This document shows positions 8,452-17,209 of a DNA stretch of 64,000 nucleotides, one piece after another. The notes below the pieces were generated by a model, which was not told the DNA's origin, did no database searches, and was given only the letters and a program-made list of their open reading frames with translations. Origin of the DNA: Agaribacter marinus. Lineage in GTDB: Bacteria > Pseudomonadota > Gammaproteobacteria > Enterobacterales > Alteromonadaceae. Every line of letters begins with the position of its first letter. Position 1 is the first letter of the stretch. The stretch covers positions 372,001 to 436,000 of the forward strand of contig NZ_BSOT01000005.1 of the NCBI RefSeq assembly GCF_030160655.1, read 5' to 3'. The position numbers and the translations under genes were made by a program.

Positions 8452-10047
8452 ATGCCAGGTAGTGATGCATCTTTGCATGCCAGTGTAAGCGTAAGTCAAG
8501 GCTTACTTGATGATGTTGCCTTATTATCTGATGTCCATTTACGTGCAGAGCCAGATGTTAAGAAGTTTTCATACCGTTCTACCGACACGCTTGTACAAGC
8601 CCTCGTTTCTCGGCACTACGCAAACACTTGCTGGGAACTGTCTCATTTACTTTGGTTTATTAGTCAATCTACGCAAACTACTGACTCGATAGACATTCAT
8701 TCGCCGATCCTTGACTTTTTTTGGCTAGAAGAATCCGTTTATTCTACGTCTGCTAAATATTGGTTTATGCAGCGTAAGGCCGACATACTTGTTCCCGATA
8801 CCCAATTATTAGTAAAAGATACAAGGCTAAAAATTAAAATACGTGACCACGTATTCGAATTAAGTTTTTCACGTATTAACGTGCTCGCGTGTTTCGCGGA
8901 ATTCGTTGTCAATTTGCATCCCAATTGCATAACGGAATGGCAAACAACGCTGTGGCAACAAGGGTTAAATGGAATACGCAAAGTTAGCAGTGATATGCAA
9001 AAGTATTTGTATGACTACCTTTCTGAGCATTTGCCGCCGGTGAGAATGAGTAAAAAGTACGCGTATTTTGTGGCTAAGGCAAGCGAGTCGGATCATTTGT
9101 CACGAGAGCGTTTTATCGATTTATGGCGTGGTGCAGCTGATATTGAAGGCTTGGCAAGGCTCAACGCATGTTTTGATTCATGTATGGCGTGGAAATATGC
9201 GCGCGACTACGCACACAAATTTGGTGAAACTACATATTCGGAAGCATTGGATGAGCATACTAAGCTGATGAGCGAAAATTCAGACGGTGTCTTTCAAGGT
9301 CTGCAAGATTACAAAGCGCAGCAAATCGATTTATCTGAATTTGCGCAACAGCCAAAGTTGCTGAGTAAATCACAAATCGAAAAGTTGCAAATTGTGGGTA
9401 AATTTCCAGAGCAATGTATTAGTAATGCAGGCGCTTTATTTGTGATTTGGGTATTTTCACCCGTACAAGCGGTGCTTATACAAGCCTTGCGTAACAAAAT
9501 GAATCGTGATGCTTTACTCGACAAATCGGATACTGATGACAGTTATCAATCACAGTTGTCGTTTTTAAATGCGGTGATGAAACTCAATGAACACACTATG
9601 ATGGCTTGCTGGCAAGTGATTCGTCAGTGTTTTCCCGAATTATCACTGCAGGCTTTTACACTTAATAATGCGTGGGTAAATTTGCTGTCAAAGGCGAAGC
9701 TTATTACTGATGACGCTAATACGTCAATTGTTGGTGATACAGCTGAAAATACTCCTTTCTCAAATATCACGTTGATAAAACTTCAGGACCTGTTGCCGAG
9801 TTTTATTGATAGTTGTCAACAGGCACTCAAAAAGAATAATCGTCAAGGGTTTACTGAACTAAGTATATTACCTGAAGGAGAGGGGTACGTTACTGCAATC
9901 AAGGGTTTAGTATTACTAAATAAGCTTATTGCTCGACTAACGAAAGAACTTCACAAAGAATTTAATGATGAAAACGCAATCCAGGCAAAATTTCTTGCTG
10001 ACCGTTCCATAATAAAAGAAGAGTTAGTCAAGAGGTATGTTGAATGA
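8452..10047 (+). CDS. uncharacterised 531-residue protein of the kinase/FHA locus
   Basis: The family is not recognised. The protein is mixed alpha/beta N-terminally and largely helical in the C-terminal half. There is no signal peptide; a moderately hydrophobic stretch near residues 323-345 (ALFVIWVFSPVQAVLIQAL) might associate with the membrane. There is no nucleotide-binding or nuclease motif. ATG 8452 is the only plausible start after the FHA stop. Its last codons overlap the next gene by ATGA, so it is part of the same operon and probably a cytoplasmic partner of the kinase/FHA complex. Confidence 0.7.
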   Translation: MPGSDASLHASVSVSQGLLDDVALLSDVHLRAEPDVKKFSYRSTDTLVQALVSRHYANTCWELSHLLWFISQSTQTTDSIDIHSPILDFFWLEESVYSTSAKYWFMQRKADILVPDTQLLVKDTRLKIKIRDHVFELSFSRINVLACFAEFVVNLHPNCITEWQTTLWQQGLNGIRKVSSDMQKYLYDYLSEHLPPVRMSKKYAYFVAKASESDHLSRERFIDLWRGAADIEGLARLNACFDSCMAWKYARDYAHKFGETTYSEALDEHTKLMSENSDGVFQGLQDYKAQQIDLSEFAQQPKLLSKSQIEKLQIVGKFPEQCISNAGALFVIWVFSPVQAVLIQALRNKMNRDALLDKSDTDDSYQSQLSFLNAVMKLNEHTMMACWQVIRQCFPELSLQAFTLNNAWVNLLSKAKLITDDANTSIVGDTAENTPFSNITLIKLQDLLPSFIDSCQQALKKNNRQGFTELSILPEGEGYVTAIKGLVLLNKLIARLTKELHKEFNDENAIQAKFLADRSIIKEELVKRYVE

Positions 10048-10592
10048 GTGGTTTATCGGAAAAGTTATTTGTCGCGATTGAGCAATATGAATCTATTTCG
10101 GAGGCGATAAAGGCGAATAAAAATGCGAACATTCGAGCGAATAGGCAAAAGTTGAGTATATCTCAGATTGTTGATGTCGTGCTTAACCCAACAAAAAGTG
10201 CGAATAAAGATTGCCTTATGGTGATTAACCAGCATCTAGAATATCGTCGACTATACAAGCAATTAATCAATGATTCGTATGCTTATTACTGCCCTAAGCA
10301 AGTCGCTGCAAGTACCGAGGAAACAATCCTCACAAGGCGTGCTGATGCATTTGAATTGTCTGTGGTAACCTCTGACAACTATGATGACAATGATATTCAG
10401 ATCGTTCTATCATTTGATGATGATAGCCATACTCTGCGAGATACAGCAAATATCCATTGTTTTTACCAAGATAGTATTTTTCCATTGGTACTTGACCAAA
10501 TAGCAGCTAAAAAATATTCTGCAATCATTTCTGCTAGAGATGCAATCTATATGGCGCTAAGTCATAATGATTGCGAAATATTCATCCGCTAG
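10044..10592 (+). CDS. uncharacterised 182-residue protein upstream of Lon-like protease
   Basis: Unknown family, predicted cytoplasmic, with no membrane helix or signal. The N-terminal third is helical and basic; the C-terminal part is acidic, with DDNDIQIVLSFDDD. It begins with an ATGA overlap with the previous gene and ends in TAG at 10590-10592. The same reading frame continues open directly after the TAG into the Lon-like protein, and a strong AGGAG ribosome site overlaps the stop. The two are therefore either coupled genes or a single protein interrupted by one stop codon. Confidence 0.65.
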   Translation: MSGLSEKLFVAIEQYESISEAIKANKNANIRANRQKLSISQIVDVVLNPTKSANKDCLMVINQHLEYRRLYKQLINDSYAYYCPKQVAASTEETILTRRADAFELSVVTSDNYDDNDIQIVLSFDDDSHTLRDTANIHCFYQDSIFPLVLDQIAAKKYSAIISARDAIYMALSHNDCEIFIR

Positions 10593-10604
10593 GAGCTGCT
10601 TATT
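10591..10604 (+). promoter_or_regulatory. ribosome binding site and probable ATT start codon of the Lon-like gene
   Basis: AGGAG (10591-10595) overlaps the TAG of the upstream gene and is followed by 6 bases and ATT (10602-10604). No ATG, GTG or TTG in the Lon-like frame lies between the stop and 10662. The 20 codons from ATT to the TTG at 10662 encode what looks like the first strands of the domain (YHVFIATTQGLIKI). ATT starts are known for infC and pcnB in E. coli. CTG at 10596 is a less well spaced alternative. Confidence 0.55.
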
Positions 10605-11930
10605 CAACGTTACCATGTATTTATTGCGACCACCCAAGGTCTCATTAAAATACGACAGATATTGCCACTTGAAGGGCAAGACCAATCGATCGTTGCCATT
10701 GCTGGAAATGCGAAGCGTGCTGGCATTTCAAGGGTATATAATGATTTTGTTGATTTATCGACCGGCATTATCAATAAACATTTTGCTAACGCACAAAAAC
10801 ATTCAACTCCATACGCCGAGGCGACACATGCTCTTTCACCGCAGGATAGGAATGGGGCGTTTAAGTTAGTTATAGACAAAGATATTCACCAAGGTGAATC
10901 GTGGCAACTAGGTGTTTATCTTGCGCACGCACTTAACGCTCAAAGTAGGTTGTCAACAGGTGATGTTTTAGCAGGGGATGCGGTTTTTATTACGACAGGA
11001 ACTGTTGATCCGGTTACGTTGTCAATTGGTGTCATTACCTTTTTGTCTCAAAAAGCAATGTTAGCTAGTCATCAAGTTATGCAGTGGCAACAAATGGCAT
11101 GTGACATTAAATTTTTGATTCCTAGTGAAAATTATCGTCAGCCACTGCCAGATATTTCGTATGAATTTACGCCTGTGTCACATGTACGTGAGCTTTCTGA
11201 ATTATTACATTTTCAGGGCTTAGCGCCGTTTGTTGCTGCAGATGGTTTCGAAGGCGTAGATGATTCTGGCGTTTCGGTTATGCGCCAACACGCTGTATAC
11301 GACGAGACTATAGACACGAGTATTATTGAACACGTTCGAAACAACTGGTCCAGCAGCAAGACAATATTTGTTCTTCTTTTCAGTGTGGTTTTGATTGCAT
11401 CAACGCTATTTTACGTTTTATCACCAACCGACAATGAATTTACCTTAGTTGAATATAAAATAGGATTGAATGTTTGTAGTGATGCAGTTAAAAGTGAGTA
11501 TAAGATTAACTCAGATATTAGTAGTACTTTCCCCGCGCTTAGCTTACGGGGCTTGTGTGGTTTGCAGCTTTCACTTCCGAGTAACTTACAACATAGTATT
11601 ACGAATATTTGGTTGTTGGCTGAATCAGGCGCCTTGCTTCCTCTTGAACTTATGCCAAACGGGTACTGGAAAATCCCCTTACCAAGTTGGCAAGAAGCTG
11701 AGCGTCAATATTCGTTAATGATGTTTACGTCCAGCATGGATGATGCCGACTTTCAAAGCCTATCTTCATTTGTATTGAAGGACGGTGCGCCTATAAATGA
11801 AGCGTCATTAAAGACTTCAGAAATGTTAGCAAATTTTGAAGATACAAGGCACCGCTTTGAACGCGCCAAATATTGGATTACAAAACATAAAGTAGAGGCA
11901 CATTACTTACACCATCGGTTAATACTGTAA
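10602..11930 (+). CDS. membrane-anchored Lon-type (S16) protease domain protein without ATPase
   Basis: About 442 residues if begun at the ATT. The N-terminal ~190 residues match the Lon proteolytic domain: HQGES with candidate nucleophile Ser100, AGDAVFITTG (compare the Lon TGEITL strand), a downstream Lys151 in FLSQKAMLA for the Ser-Lys dyad, and IKFLIPSENYRQPL matching the Lon IPxxN region. There is no AAA+ domain. A membrane helix (about 253-273) then places a ~170-residue C-terminal domain with several cysteines outside the cytoplasm. It is the last gene of the first run, followed by a weak terminator. By analogy with other S16-like membrane proteins it may process a partner, but the two-residue insertion before the Lys makes activity uncertain. 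Confidence 0.65.
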   Translation: MQRYHVFIATTQGLIKIRQILPLEGQDQSIVAIAGNAKRAGISRVYNDFVDLSTGIINKHFANAQKHSTPYAEATHALSPQDRNGAFKLVIDKDIHQGESWQLGVYLAHALNAQSRLSTGDVLAGDAVFITTGTVDPVTLSIGVITFLSQKAMLASHQVMQWQQMACDIKFLIPSENYRQPLPDISYEFTPVSHVRELSELLHFQGLAPFVAADGFEGVDDSGVSVMRQHAVYDETIDTSIIEHVRNNWSSSKTIFVLLFSVVLIASTLFYVLSPTDNEFTLVEYKIGLNVCSDAVKSEYKINSDISSTFPALSLRGLCGLQLSLPSNLQHSITNIWLLAESGALLPLELMPNGYWKIPLPSWQEAERQYSLMMFTSSMDDADFQSLSSFVLKDGAPINEASLKTSEMLANFEDTRHRFERAKYWITKHKVEAHYLHHRLIL

Positions 11931-11948
11931 GCTTATAAGAGCTTTTTT
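11929..11948 (+). terminator. short terminator-like hairpin after the Lon-like gene
   Basis: AAGCT (11929-11933) pairs with AGCTT (11940-11944), and TTTT follows. The stem is only 5 base pairs, so it is weak. It lies at the convergent junction with the minus-strand DUF3857 gene, whose stop is at 11947. Confidence 0.4.
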
Positions 11949-14900
11949 AATTGATTCGTTGTTGTTGCCAGCGCTTTTTCAATTCTTCAACAAAGATATC
12001 GTCGCCATCATTGATTGTTGATGCAAAAAGCACAAAACTTTCGTCATTATCGACATAGACCGTGATGACAGTATTCTCAAATTCGGATTCAGAAAAATTC
12101 ACTTCTATATCCAAAATAGCATTGAACGCAATAGTTTCTTTGTGTAAAACTCCTGCGTCGTCTTTCCAGTACGAAAACACCGTATTGTTTGTAAAGCCAT
12201 TACCATCGTCACGGATATTGAAGGTCGCGTCACTATAAAAATACTGAATGGTTTCGTTTGCAGGTATGATTTTATGCCGATAGAAAAAAGTTAAATCTCG
12301 ACTATTCAATTCTGATTGGGTAATGACTTTTTCACTTGGTAGCCAGCTTGTTGTAGAGGCGACCGAAAATATAAGTAGGGGTAAAAAAATCAAGATGGTT
12401 AAAAAATGTCGTACTCGCCATTTGCTGTTGAATATTTGCGCTTCTAATGAATGTGTATTTCGATAACTAATATAGTAAATAAATGGTAGCAAGAACAATA
12501 CATTTCCTAACGAGAAGAATGCCCAAATTGTGTTGTCTAGTCCTATACCGATGATCACAAAGATTATGTAAAGAGTTACAAGGACAATACCAAGCCAATA
12601 CGGTGCGACTTTATTTTTTTGGTAATTGTCATTGCTATCGTTGACGAGTGCTTTGTATAGAGGGTAGAGCCAAATAACCGCAAAAAAACCGCGCCAAAAT
12701 GGGCTTATAGGTTCTTCTGTTTTCGCGCTTATCGCCTTCCAATTTCGATACATCCAATAATTGGTGTAAGTGCCAAACGTTACCAAGGAAAGCACAATAA
12801 ATTTGGAGGGATGAATCGGATAAAAGACTGTGCCTTCGAAACTTGGTCGTTTAGATGACTCTATGCGCCAATCAACGATGATAAAGATGAGGCATAGACC
12901 AATTGCTATAGCAATAACGATTACCCAATTTACTGATTCTAGCCAATTTCCTTCTGTAGTTGAAAGGGAGTCTGAGTTTGTGGCTTCATCGGCATATTTC
13001 ATAATACCGTAATAGGCATCGTCCAACACCCTATCACGTGCCAATAGGTAGTCTTGAGTTCTTGTGGCGGGAATATGATCTACTTTCGCGCTGTATTCAT
13101 AGGCCAAGGTTAATATGTTGTCGTTAAAATTGACTGACGACGAGTAATAAAAAAAGTCGTTTTCTTCTGAAAAGCTCTCGGGCTCAAATTCCCAGCCGTC
13201 TTCCTCAAAGTGCAAATGAGTCATAACCTTGACGTTGTTTGGATATTCAAAGGCTATAGGAGCATCACGTGTTATTTGTTTGGGTTTAAATATAGCAGAG
13301 CGAATTTCACGGGGGTAATAGTCGGCTTCAAAGTGTTCGTCACCCTTTTCCCAATAAGTTGCGATATCATAATTTTCATCAATAACAAATTCACCGGATT
13401 TGTGTTGAATAGAAATGCTCATCGGGGTCGATGTGCTAAGTGACGAGTAAATTCCCTGATAAAATGCTTCGTAGTCTTGCGCTAACTCATTTTTGCCATA
13501 CTGCTCTAATTGCCATGCGCGACGCAGAGCTTGATATCCGGTATACGCGGTACTTATTTTTAAATTTGCAGGTAAATCATGTTCGGTGGGTATCGTATAA
13601 ATTTCGGTTACATGCGTGTAAAACTGGGTTTCTTCTTTTTCCATTGAGCTTAAGCCAGTAACACCATCTTTTAAAATGAGTGCATAGCCATAGTCTGGTT
13701 GATACAACTGCGTGAGTTTACCTTGCTGGTGGCTTAAGGTAGGGTCTAGCCAAAACGTTTTACCGTTATTTTCAAGCCACACAATAACATGGTTGAATAC
13801 ACCTGCACTTGGGGGAAGTTCTGCAAGTAGTTTGGTGTCATCAGTATCAACTAAAGCAGGGTACGCTGTTATATCTAGGGCTTGCAATATGCTAATGAAT
13901 AGTGAGGTTTTATCTTTACAATCGCCATATTTTAAAACAAGTGTTTCATCAGGGTGGGTGGGAACATGGGAGTTCATACCCATTTCAATACCCACATATC
14001 GAATATTCTCTTGCGTAAATTGCAGCGCTGCGACAATTTTTTCGGATGGTGTTGTGTGTTTTGCGTTTATCTCGTCAGCAATAGATGTTACCGACGCACT
14101 TGGTTCGCCAAAGTTGTACATTGGATACGCCCAATCAACGACGTCTTGCCATTTACTTACTTCATTGAAATATACTTTGCCATATGGGTCATACCAATCG
14201 GGTGTTTCTGATGGCGTCTTTACTACCTTGTTGTTGGTTAGCTGAACATTATATTCAAAAAAGCCTTGAAGTTGTTTTATATCTACATGCACTTCAGTAT
14301 TGCGCGTGGACACGCTAAGTGGGTCTTGTTTGCCCCACAGCACGCGTATGAATTGTTTGCCAAGCGGAACGCTCCAGTTCACGCTACGATGGTACGAAAA
14401 TACATTTTTATATACTGGATTAGCCCCAATTCGGGTGTAGGAGTAATCTAAGGTATCTCCTATCTGAATGTCGTCGAGTAATATATTTAAGGTGAGATCA
14501 CCATTATAAAGTTGATTGTCTAACTCGGTTTCACGGCTGAATATAGACATTTTGGTATTTGCTATTCGATTGATGCGCTTGCCATCTCTGATAACAGTTA
14601 AGCTATTTAACACCAACTTTTGATATGACGGATCAAAGTCAATATTGATTTGAGCACTCTCTTCAACCGCAGTTTGGTTAACTAAACTTTCGACAAAACG
14701 CGAATAGCTTTGTCTATTGCCTGCATTGTCTACTTTTATTTGATTGTCGAGCAGTTGGTAAAATATACCGTCACTTAATTCATCAAAGGGAATATCTTCA
14801 GCAAGAGTAATATCACGCTCTATTACCCATTTGGGAGTTGAATCTATATGCAGGTGCTGCTGAGTGTCAGTTTGTGCTGGCGCTCTATGGGAAAGTAATA

Positions 14901-14997
14901 AACCAAATAACAATATAAGTAGTGACAAAAACGTGCAGCGAGAGAGAACTAAACATAGTATCGAGTTATGCAAACTAAAAATCCTTTTTACAAACAT
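11947..14997 (-). CDS. DUF3857/transglutaminase-like exported protein with polytopic membrane C-terminus
   Basis: 1016 residues. After an N-terminal hydrophobic signal (about 20-42, ending in RAPA-QT) comes a DUF3857 domain (about 60-270) and a transglutaminase-core domain with the triad Cys in YGDCKDKTS, His in FNHVIVWL and Asp in FWLDPT. A beta-rich region follows, and then from about residue 720 roughly six membrane helices including HPSKFIVLSLVTFGTYTNYWMYRNWKAIS-like sequence, resembling small DUF4234-type membrane modules. DUF3857-transglutaminase proteins are usually secreted or periplasmic; the added membrane half is less common. It runs against its neighbours on both sides. It may be a passenger inserted between the two halves of the kinase/ExbB-like locus. 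Confidence 0.75.
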   Translation of the reverse strand: MFVKRIFSLHNSILCLVLSRCTFLSLLILLFGLLLSHRAPAQTDTQQHLHIDSTPKWVIERDITLAEDIPFDELSDGIFYQLLDNQIKVDNAGNRQSYSRFVESLVNQTAVEESAQINIDFDPSYQKLVLNSLTVIRDGKRINRIANTKMSIFSRETELDNQLYNGDLTLNILLDDIQIGDTLDYSYTRIGANPVYKNVFSYHRSVNWSVPLGKQFIRVLWGKQDPLSVSTRNTEVHVDIKQLQGFFEYNVQLTNNKVVKTPSETPDWYDPYGKVYFNEVSKWQDVVDWAYPMYNFGEPSASVTSIADEINAKHTTPSEKIVAALQFTQENIRYVGIEMGMNSHVPTHPDETLVLKYGDCKDKTSLFISILQALDITAYPALVDTDDTKLLAELPPSAGVFNHVIVWLENNGKTFWLDPTLSHQQGKLTQLYQPDYGYALILKDGVTGLSSMEKEETQFYTHVTEIYTIPTEHDLPANLKISTAYTGYQALRRAWQLEQYGKNELAQDYEAFYQGIYSSLSTSTPMSISIQHKSGEFVIDENYDIATYWEKGDEHFEADYYPREIRSAIFKPKQITRDAPIAFEYPNNVKVMTHLHFEEDGWEFEPESFSEENDFFYYSSSVNFNDNILTLAYEYSAKVDHIPATRTQDYLLARDRVLDDAYYGIMKYADEATNSDSLSTTEGNWLESVNWVIVIAIAIGLCLIFIIVDWRIESSKRPSFEGTVFYPIHPSKFIVLSLVTFGTYTNYWMYRNWKAISAKTEEPISPFWRGFFAVIWLYPLYKALVNDSNDNYQKNKVAPYWLGIVLVTLYIIFVIIGIGLDNTIWAFFSLGNVLFLLPFIYYISYRNTHSLEAQIFNSKWRVRHFLTILIFLPLLIFSVASTTSWLPSEKVITQSELNSRDLTFFYRHKIIPANETIQYFYSDATFNIRDDGNGFTNNTVFSYWKDDAGVLHKETIAFNAILDIEVNFSESEFENTVITVYVDNDESFVLFASTINDGDDIFVEELKKRWQQQRIN

Positions 14998-15046
14998 TGC
15001 GTCTATATGTTAACTGATTTACTGGGTACTTAACATAGTCAAAAAT

Positions 15047-15733
15047 CTAATATAGAGGTGTGTAATAACACACCTCTATAAACAAATCTTTTTCATCGGT
15101 ATCTTCGTTTTGTTGGCGCTCTTTCAAACATCCGCCTATTCTTGTTGGCACCGGGCCTAGCTTTTTACCCCCTCGTGTATGCGCAAGTAACACTTTATTA
15201 TTGCTTATTTCATCTTTGAGTTCGTAAACTTCGTATTGATCAAATATTGGTACCATCATCATTGTTGTGACATTGCCTGTTGTCATTGGTATGGTGATGA
15301 AGCCGCTAAATTCTGTTTTTGATTCTACAAGTAATGGTATACCTGTCACTATGACCGTTTGACCAGCACAACCAATTGTTAGCGAATCATGCAGTGAAAT
15401 TACGTTTGGCTTGTGTTCATGGTAACTTTGTTTGAGTGAGGTACTTAATGTATTTTTAATATCAGTTGCATTAGGTAGTTCAATAAGGGACATCTCTAAG
15501 AATAAATGCATCAGTTTGTGATCAGAGAATACGCCCGCAACACGCGATAATTCAGCTTCGGTCACTTCACCATCGTTAGCCTTTGTGAGCAAATTATAAA
15601 AACGTCCACCATTATCAATTGCCTTCATGGCTGCTGACTTACTCTTATATGGTTTTACTTTTTTCACTATCTTTGTCCTATATTTGAAAGTTTTTAACTG
15701 AAATTTTCGTGTGTAATAAAAAATATCAGCCAA
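15047..15733 (-). CDS. uncharacterised 228-residue protein
   Basis: Unknown family. It has no signal peptide; the N-terminus is strongly basic (KFQLKTFKYRTKIVKKVKPYKSK spans this region) and an EF-hand-like stretch lies at ANDGEVTEAEL (about 53-63), followed by a mainly beta C-terminal part with four scattered cysteines. The only start in frame that keeps the N-terminus is TTG at 15733, with a distant AAAGGG; a five-codon ATG mini-frame (MKRFG) directly overlaps that start. The 3' end folds into a perfect 13-base hairpin. It lies next to the DUF3857 gene on the same strand but 49 bases upstream, so co-transcription is possible. Confidence 0.55.
   Translation of the reverse strand: MADIFYYTRKFQLKTFKYRTKIVKKVKPYKSKSAAMKAIDNGGRFYNLLTKANDGEVTEAELSRVAGVFSDHKLMHLFLEMSLIELPNATDIKNTLSTSLKQSYHEHKPNVISLHDSLTIGCAGQTVIVTGIPLLVESKTEFSGFITIPMTTGNVTTMMMVPIFDQYEVYELKDEISNNKVLLAHTRGGKKLGPVPTRIGGCLKERQQNEDTDEKDLFIEVCYYTPLY
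15051..15080 (-). terminator. hairpin covering the last codons of the 228-residue gene
   Basis: TATAGAGGTGTGT (15051-15063) and ACACACCTCTATA (15068-15080) are perfect 13-base inverted arms with a 4-base loop. On the minus strand the stem is followed by TTAGATTTTTG, which is a usable U-rich tail. The stem is built from coding sequence up to the stop codon, so it probably terminates this gene or limits read-through into the DUF3857 gene. Confidence 0.55.
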
Positions 15734-15792
15734 AGCGTTTCATACCCTTTATTGACCGTTAATTAGCATATACCAATATAAGGGTAATAGGT

Positions 15793-16305
15793 ATGAAACA
15801 CCTTTTAATTCTGAGCTTTATTGCATTTATTAGTGCTTGTGGCACGACTGAAACCGCGCAAACCTTCCCTGAAAAAAATAATGAGTCTGTGAAAGGTATT
15901 GATAAACAATGCGCAGATTTAGTTTTTGCTAGAGAAAATAACAGTATTGGACAATCAAATAGTGGCTATTTTTATGCGATTGCTGAAAATGCCGAAGCCT
16001 GTCTATCAGGCATTCGTTTTTCTCCAAAACATCCTGACAATGCGCTTGGTATGCAATTACAAGCACTGGCGGTCACTAACTACGTAAAAAGCGGTGACAT
16101 CAATGGCGCTAAACAAGCGTTTGAAAGTTTTAGAGCAAAATTTCCTTTGCAAGATCTGGTGTATGCAGATTTTACGTCGTTTGTAGATACTGCTACTGCA
16201 CTTCTAGAGAAGGATTCTTTGTCATCGCACCAACTGGCCATGCTGAATATCAATGACGATTTACGCGCAGAAATCCAACGCCAAAAAACTTGGCTTCGTA
16301 AGTAG
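15793..16305 (+). CDS. small lipoprotein, first gene of the ExbB/MotA-like run
   Basis: 170 residues. The N-terminus MKHLLILSFIAFISAC is a lipoprotein signal with lipobox ISAC (Cys16), so the mature protein is lipid-anchored. The rest is helical with a pattern suggestive of TPR-like helices (HPDNALGMQLQALAVTNYVK, GDINGAKQAFESFRAKFP). No family is recognised. It opens a compact plus-strand run whose later members are exported coiled-coil proteins and a channel protein, so it could anchor the assembly to the outer membrane or cell wall. Its promoter probably lies in the ~60 bases shared with the divergent 228-residue gene. Confidence 0.7.
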   Translation: MKHLLILSFIAFISACGTTETAQTFPEKNNESVKGIDKQCADLVFARENNSIGQSNSGYFYAIAENAEACLSGIRFSPKHPDNALGMQLQALAVTNYVKSGDINGAKQAFESFRAKFPLQDLVYADFTSFVDTATALLEKDSLSSHQLAMLNINDDLRAEIQRQKTWLRK

Positions 16306-16323
16306 ATATAAGGAATGAATATC

Positions 16324-17199
16324 ATGATGACAAAGATGAATAGATTGCCTAAAGCGTTTATACAGAGCCTTGCTATCAGTGTTTTGGCGTTGAGCGCAAA
16401 TTCAGTTGTATATGCCGATAGTTGGGAGCCGGTGGCCGCAGAGTCATTGATTGAATTGCCCGTGAATTTAATGGAAAAGCGTATTCAGCAAGATTTCAAT
16501 ATGTCACCGCTTGCCTCTGAACTTAATGCTATTGAGCAAGATATGGCCACCCAAGGTGAAAAGATTAAGTCAATCCAAACGTTGCTATCAGATGCATCTA
16601 AAGACGAGATGTTTGACGAGAAAGTTGCCTTAGTAAAACTTAAGTCCGGTTTTTTGGATGCAATGCAAAGTGGGCAACTTTTGCGTCAATCGGCATTGGA
16701 ACAAAAAATAGATTTATACCAAGAAGTACTTGAGAAACTCTACTCCCAACAGAATACTGAGTCGTCTTCTGCAACATTTAAACTCCAACAGCAGCAAAAC
16801 AATGCGCGAGCACGTATGGAAAAAGTCATGTCTCAAGTCGATGCCGCTATGTCTGAAAAAGGTTTTGCGGAAAGCACGCCGTATGCGGATGAGTTTGCAA
16901 AAAATTTGGCAAAAATTGAAAAACTACGCAGTGCTATTAACCAACACAAAGCGAATATTTCACCGATGGTAGATGGTGTTGCCGTTTCAACAGAAGAATA
17001 CGTACGGCAGTTACTCATGCAGGCGGCTTCAGAGCAATCTTTACTTGATCAAGAAAGCCTAATGTTGAGTTACATGTCACGCTTAGTGGCATTGGATGCA
17101 CAAGCACTTGAATACGCCATTAATGTAGAGAGTGAAGGCGAGGAGAGTGTGTTACAACAATCGACGACACCAGCAAATTCAATTGATCTATTTCTTTAA
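16324..17199 (+). CDS. exported coiled-coil protein
   Basis: 291 residues from the ATG at 16324. AAGGA at 16310-16314 is spaced 9 bases from this ATG but touches the in-frame ATG at 16315, which is why the later start is preferred. A Sec signal peptide ends near VYA-DS (about residue 33). The mature protein is almost entirely helical with heptad-like stretches (SELNAIEQDMATQGEKIKSI, KIDLYQEVLEKLYSQ, LAKIEKLRSAINQHKA). This resembles periplasmic DUF3450-type coiled-coil partners of TonB2-type ExbB systems in architecture, but the sequence match is not clear enough to name the family. Confidence 0.7.
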   Translation: MMTKMNRLPKAFIQSLAISVLALSANSVVYADSWEPVAAESLIELPVNLMEKRIQQDFNMSPLASELNAIEQDMATQGEKIKSIQTLLSDASKDEMFDEKVALVKLKSGFLDAMQSGQLLRQSALEQKIDLYQEVLEKLYSQQNTESSSATFKLQQQQNNARARMEKVMSQVDAAMSEKGFAESTPYADEFAKNLAKIEKLRSAINQHKANISPMVDGVAVSTEEYVRQLLMQAASEQSLLDQESLMLSYMSRLVALDAQALEYAINVESEGEESVLQQSTTPANSIDLFL

Positions 17200-17209
17200 G
17201 GAGTTAGCA

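Noticed and set aside
10567-10879. Frames of 89-100 residues on both strands at the start of the Lon-like gene
   Set aside because: They are shadows of the Lon-like reading frame, which has coherent family motifs.
3053-11930. Type VI secretion cluster, because of kinase-FGE and FHA proteins
   Set aside because: No TssB/C sheath, Hcp, VgrG, ClpV, TssM or baseplate genes are seen anywhere in the window.
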